Shown piece after piece: positions 61,781 through 64,000 of a stretch of DNA of 64,000 bases. The notes below the pieces were generated by a model that was given only the letters and a program-made list of their open reading frames with translations, was not told the origin of the DNA and searched no databases. The position numbers were made by a program, and so were the translations under genes. The stretch is from Ashinkailepas kermadecensis (Eukaryota > Arthropoda > Thecostraca > Neolepadidae): assembly GCA_034440615.1 (NCBI GenBank), contig JAOTOM010004790.1:62001-126000 (forward strand), in the 5' to 3' direction. How positions within the stretch are numbered: the stretch's first letter is position 1; each line of letters starts with the position of its first letter.

Positions 61781-62694
61781 GCACCACTCGTCTGGTCCAT
61801 ATCTTCCGCTGACGGTGCGCCCACCAATCGCAGGTCAGCACCACTGGCCCGGGGCGGAGCCTGCAGCAGGGGTGCGTCATCTCTCTGCGGTGCACGCGTG
61901 CTGACCGTCATTTCCACACGGTTCGCACGCCGGCCCACCATCCATCTGACGCTCAAAAACAAAGGGAATCAATAAAGAAGTGAAAGCGGCGTGCGCTCTC
62001 TTGTCGCTCGATGAGCGGGCGGTTTCCGTTCGGCGGGCGGAACGTTGCTCGCGGACCGGGACGCGGGTCGGGCCCACACTAATGAAACTTTTTACGGCCG
62101 CCAGCTGGACTCCGGACACTGCGCTCGCGGAGAGAGCGGCGGAGTGAGGAGGAATTGGGAGAGGTCGGGAAAAGACCGCACAAGAGGTGGCGGGTGGGAA
62201 GCGTATGCAGAGAAAAGATGAGGCCGATCCGGGAATTCTTGATCGGAGCACTCGTCTGGAGCGGTACATTTTCGTCCCGAGGGGCTCCATTGATTGAAAC
62301 AATTTTCACGGGGAGAGGATATTCCACCTGAGTCTCCCTGGATGGGCGCCTTTTAGCCTTTTATGCTCAGAGGAGCCCATTCGGCCGGAACATTAAAGGA
62401 GAAGCTTGAAGCTATTCCATGGAGGTGTATGCTCGAGAGTCTGGAGGGACGCGTTTTTCTAGACTGAGGAGAACCATATTTCCATGGAGGGGGTTACATG
62501 ATCCCTGTGCCCCTTGGATCCGCCTCTGGTGAGAGGATGTACCAACAGAAAGGAACGTTGGAACCATAGGAGAAAAGTAGGAGAGATGGTACAATGAATG
62601 TGTGGTGGGGATATACAATTGTTAAAGGTTAGATAAGGTCAATATAAATGTTGCTCTTCTGTTTAGAGTATCACAATAGGAGTTATCAATTCCG
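61781..62694. other. no recognisable feature
   Basis: Frames on both strands are short; no motif recognised. Confidence 0.3.
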
Positions 62695-63035
62695 GTTAGA
62701 CAAGGCAAGGTGAATAATAGTTTAGTGACAACAGGTTTTCAGTCCAAGGGTGGTTGATCAGTGGAATATGCTGCCTGCTGACGCTGTGAGGAGTCCCTCA
62801 TGGAATGAATTTAAAAATAGGGTGGACAAATTGCTTTGGCTGGATAATCTTGTTTTTGAGTTCTAATTGGTGGTGTATGGGTAAGATTTGCTAGTAGATA
62901 GTTTCATCGGAATTTAGAATGTGGTATTGGCTGGAGTGTTGGGTATCTTTTTGTCCAGGCTCATAGTATCATACCTTTACAGGCTTAACCCAGATGGGTT
63001 CCTGTAGTTCTTAAGTCTGAACACTTTATGACTAT
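62695..63035 (+). mobile_element. CR1-type LINE, 3' end fragment
   Basis: Encodes VDQWNMLPADAVRS and EFKNRVDKLLWLDN ending VFEF-stop at about 62866, followed by the same 3' UTR as 2036 and 50340 (GGCTTAACCCAGATGGGTTC near 62983) and a CTTTATGACTATGAC tail. Confidence 0.88.
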
Positions 63036-63039
63036 GACT

Positions 63040-63100
63040 ATTATGGTATATATATTATATTAGTATATATATTTATATTATGGTATATATATTATATATT
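63040..63100. repeat. TATATATTATA-rich duplication
   Basis: ATGGTATATATATTATATTA and ATGGTATATATATTATATAT, about 40 bases apart, follow the CR1 tail. Confidence 0.8.
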
Positions 63101-63289
63101 ATGTCGCTGATGGACTCCCGTGAAAAGACGAGGGAGAAGACTATCTAACCATCACTAAAGTTTGAACAAGGGACAGGTTTTCTATTTCGAAGCAAACGAT
63201 TGTTTTTCTTACCGGGATCTGGAGTGCGTCTCCACACTAAACCAAATTTCCCGTTTGTATTCTTCATTCTTATTCTATGTAGTGTTCTT
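63101..63289. other. no recognisable feature
   Basis: Nothing identified. Confidence 0.3.
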
Positions 63290-63560
63290 CGCATTATCGC
63301 GTGCGCCGCATGTCAATTATAATTTGCGTCACCTCGTTTTGGCGGGCGGCCGTAACGCGCCGGGACTCGCGTGACGGGCGCGCGGCACGACGCGTCACGC
63401 GTCGCGTCACGCGTCGCGGCGACGCTCGCGGCGCACCAGCTGGCCGGCCCGCCTCCGCCGCCCGGTCACCACCTGCCGGCCCGGGCTGCACGTCATAGTG
63501 ACGTCACACCGCCGGCCGCCTTGTCTGCCGGGAGCGAACTGGGCGTGTGCCAACCCCGCG
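63290..63560. promoter_or_regulatory. CpG-rich island with CGTCACGCGTCG repeats
   Basis: CpG-dense. CGCGTCACGCGT is repeated at 63390-63418, and TGACGTCA-like GTGACGTCACA is near 63499. Promoter-like, unassigned. Confidence 0.3.
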
Positions 63561-63660
63561 CGGATGTGGCGCCCCTGACGCCTCTCCAGGGACGCTAAGG
63601 TGCGCTTTAATGCGCTTAGGTGTGCTTGAGAGCCCCCTTGAATTTTTGCAGCCAAATGTT

Positions 63661-63716
63661 GGGCGTCAAATGACCCTGTAGTCGACGCGCCCTTAACCAC
63701 AAATAATCAATCAATT
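63661..63716 (+). mobile_element. LINE-tail copy
   Basis: GGGCGTCAAATGACC, GTAGTCGACGCGCCC, TTAACCACAAATAATCAATC. No clear target duplication found. Confidence 0.75.
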
Positions 63717-64000
63717 GTCGAAGGCGTCCCTCCAGGAGCACTCGTGTGAACCGCCTTTAACAATTGTCACTCGGTGGCGTCCATTCAGATGGGTGCGACT
63801 CCCCCCGATCGAAGTTCCTGGTTCTGCCCCTGCACGTAATGGCTGTGTCAGACATGTGATGTCAGACGGTAGCAAAGCCAGTGGTGTATGAGATAGCTTC
63901 CCTAAGCCCGTCGCTCGGATCGCACGTGGACGATTCGCTCTCGTCTTGTAATTGCCAGCTGCCCGGCGACACGGCTGCCACATGTTCAGCTTCCTGTATC
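63717..64000. other. no recognisable feature
   Basis: CAATTGTC occurs twice (63713, 63762). Nothing else is seen to the window end. Confidence 0.3.

Overview
This is a non-coding-dominated piece of an animal nuclear genome. Spliced and frameshifted remnants, tRNA-headed SINEs, a Penelope-like element with a GIY-YIG endonuclease, a THAP/P-type transposase and a CUB-serine-protease relic point to an invertebrate. The CUB-serine-protease layout is well known from crustaceans, so an arthropod, perhaps a crustacean such as a barnacle, is my best guess; this is inference. I see no operons, no ribosome binding sites and no intact host gene.

Layout. 1-2.5 kb: 64-bp satellite, smaller repeats and a CR1-type LINE 3' end. 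2.5-10.5 kb: mostly featureless, with a 49-bp array, two tRNA-like SINE heads and a degenerate ~28-bp repeat field. 10.5-13.7 kb: a Penelope-like retroelement whose endonuclease plus 3' region is present twice as ~0.9-kb outward-facing inverted arms around a reverse transcriptase; both arms carry a hammerhead-like motif. 14-17.2 kb: degenerate repeats, a 22-bp array and a SINE. 18.8-19.6 kb: broken CUB-serine-protease gene. 20.6-22.5 kb: minus-strand LINE lacking its RT core. 24.2-26.5 kb: minus-strand THAP-domain P-element-like (THAP9-like) transposase, multi-exon and damaged. 30.3-31.2 kb: long AT microsatellite and a CATG-rich array. 31.8-42.3 kb: SINEs, very short LINE-tail insertions and a dense run of minisatellites (38, 20, 32, 17, 19, 25 and 22 bp). 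42.6-50.3 kb: 42-, 48- and 44-bp arrays, more SINEs, GC-rich islands. 50.3-52.1 kb: internally deleted CR1 element. 52-54 kb: minisatellites and a nested satellite with SINE, CR1 and MITE-like insertions. 54.9-55.5 kb: 3' part of a second LINE type. 55.8-64 kb: SINEs, short LINE tails, arrays and GC-rich islands.

How the parts relate. The most interesting thread is a retroposon system. A LINE type (copies at 40.3 and 54.9-55.5 kb) ends in a GC-clamped stem-loop tail. At least six insertions only 45-76 bp long consist of little more than that tail, each bounded by 13-17 bp direct duplications. A family of SINEs with several different tRNA-like heads ends in a tail that looks derived from the same LINE end. 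The longer minisatellite ORFs are by-products of repeat periodicity, not genes.
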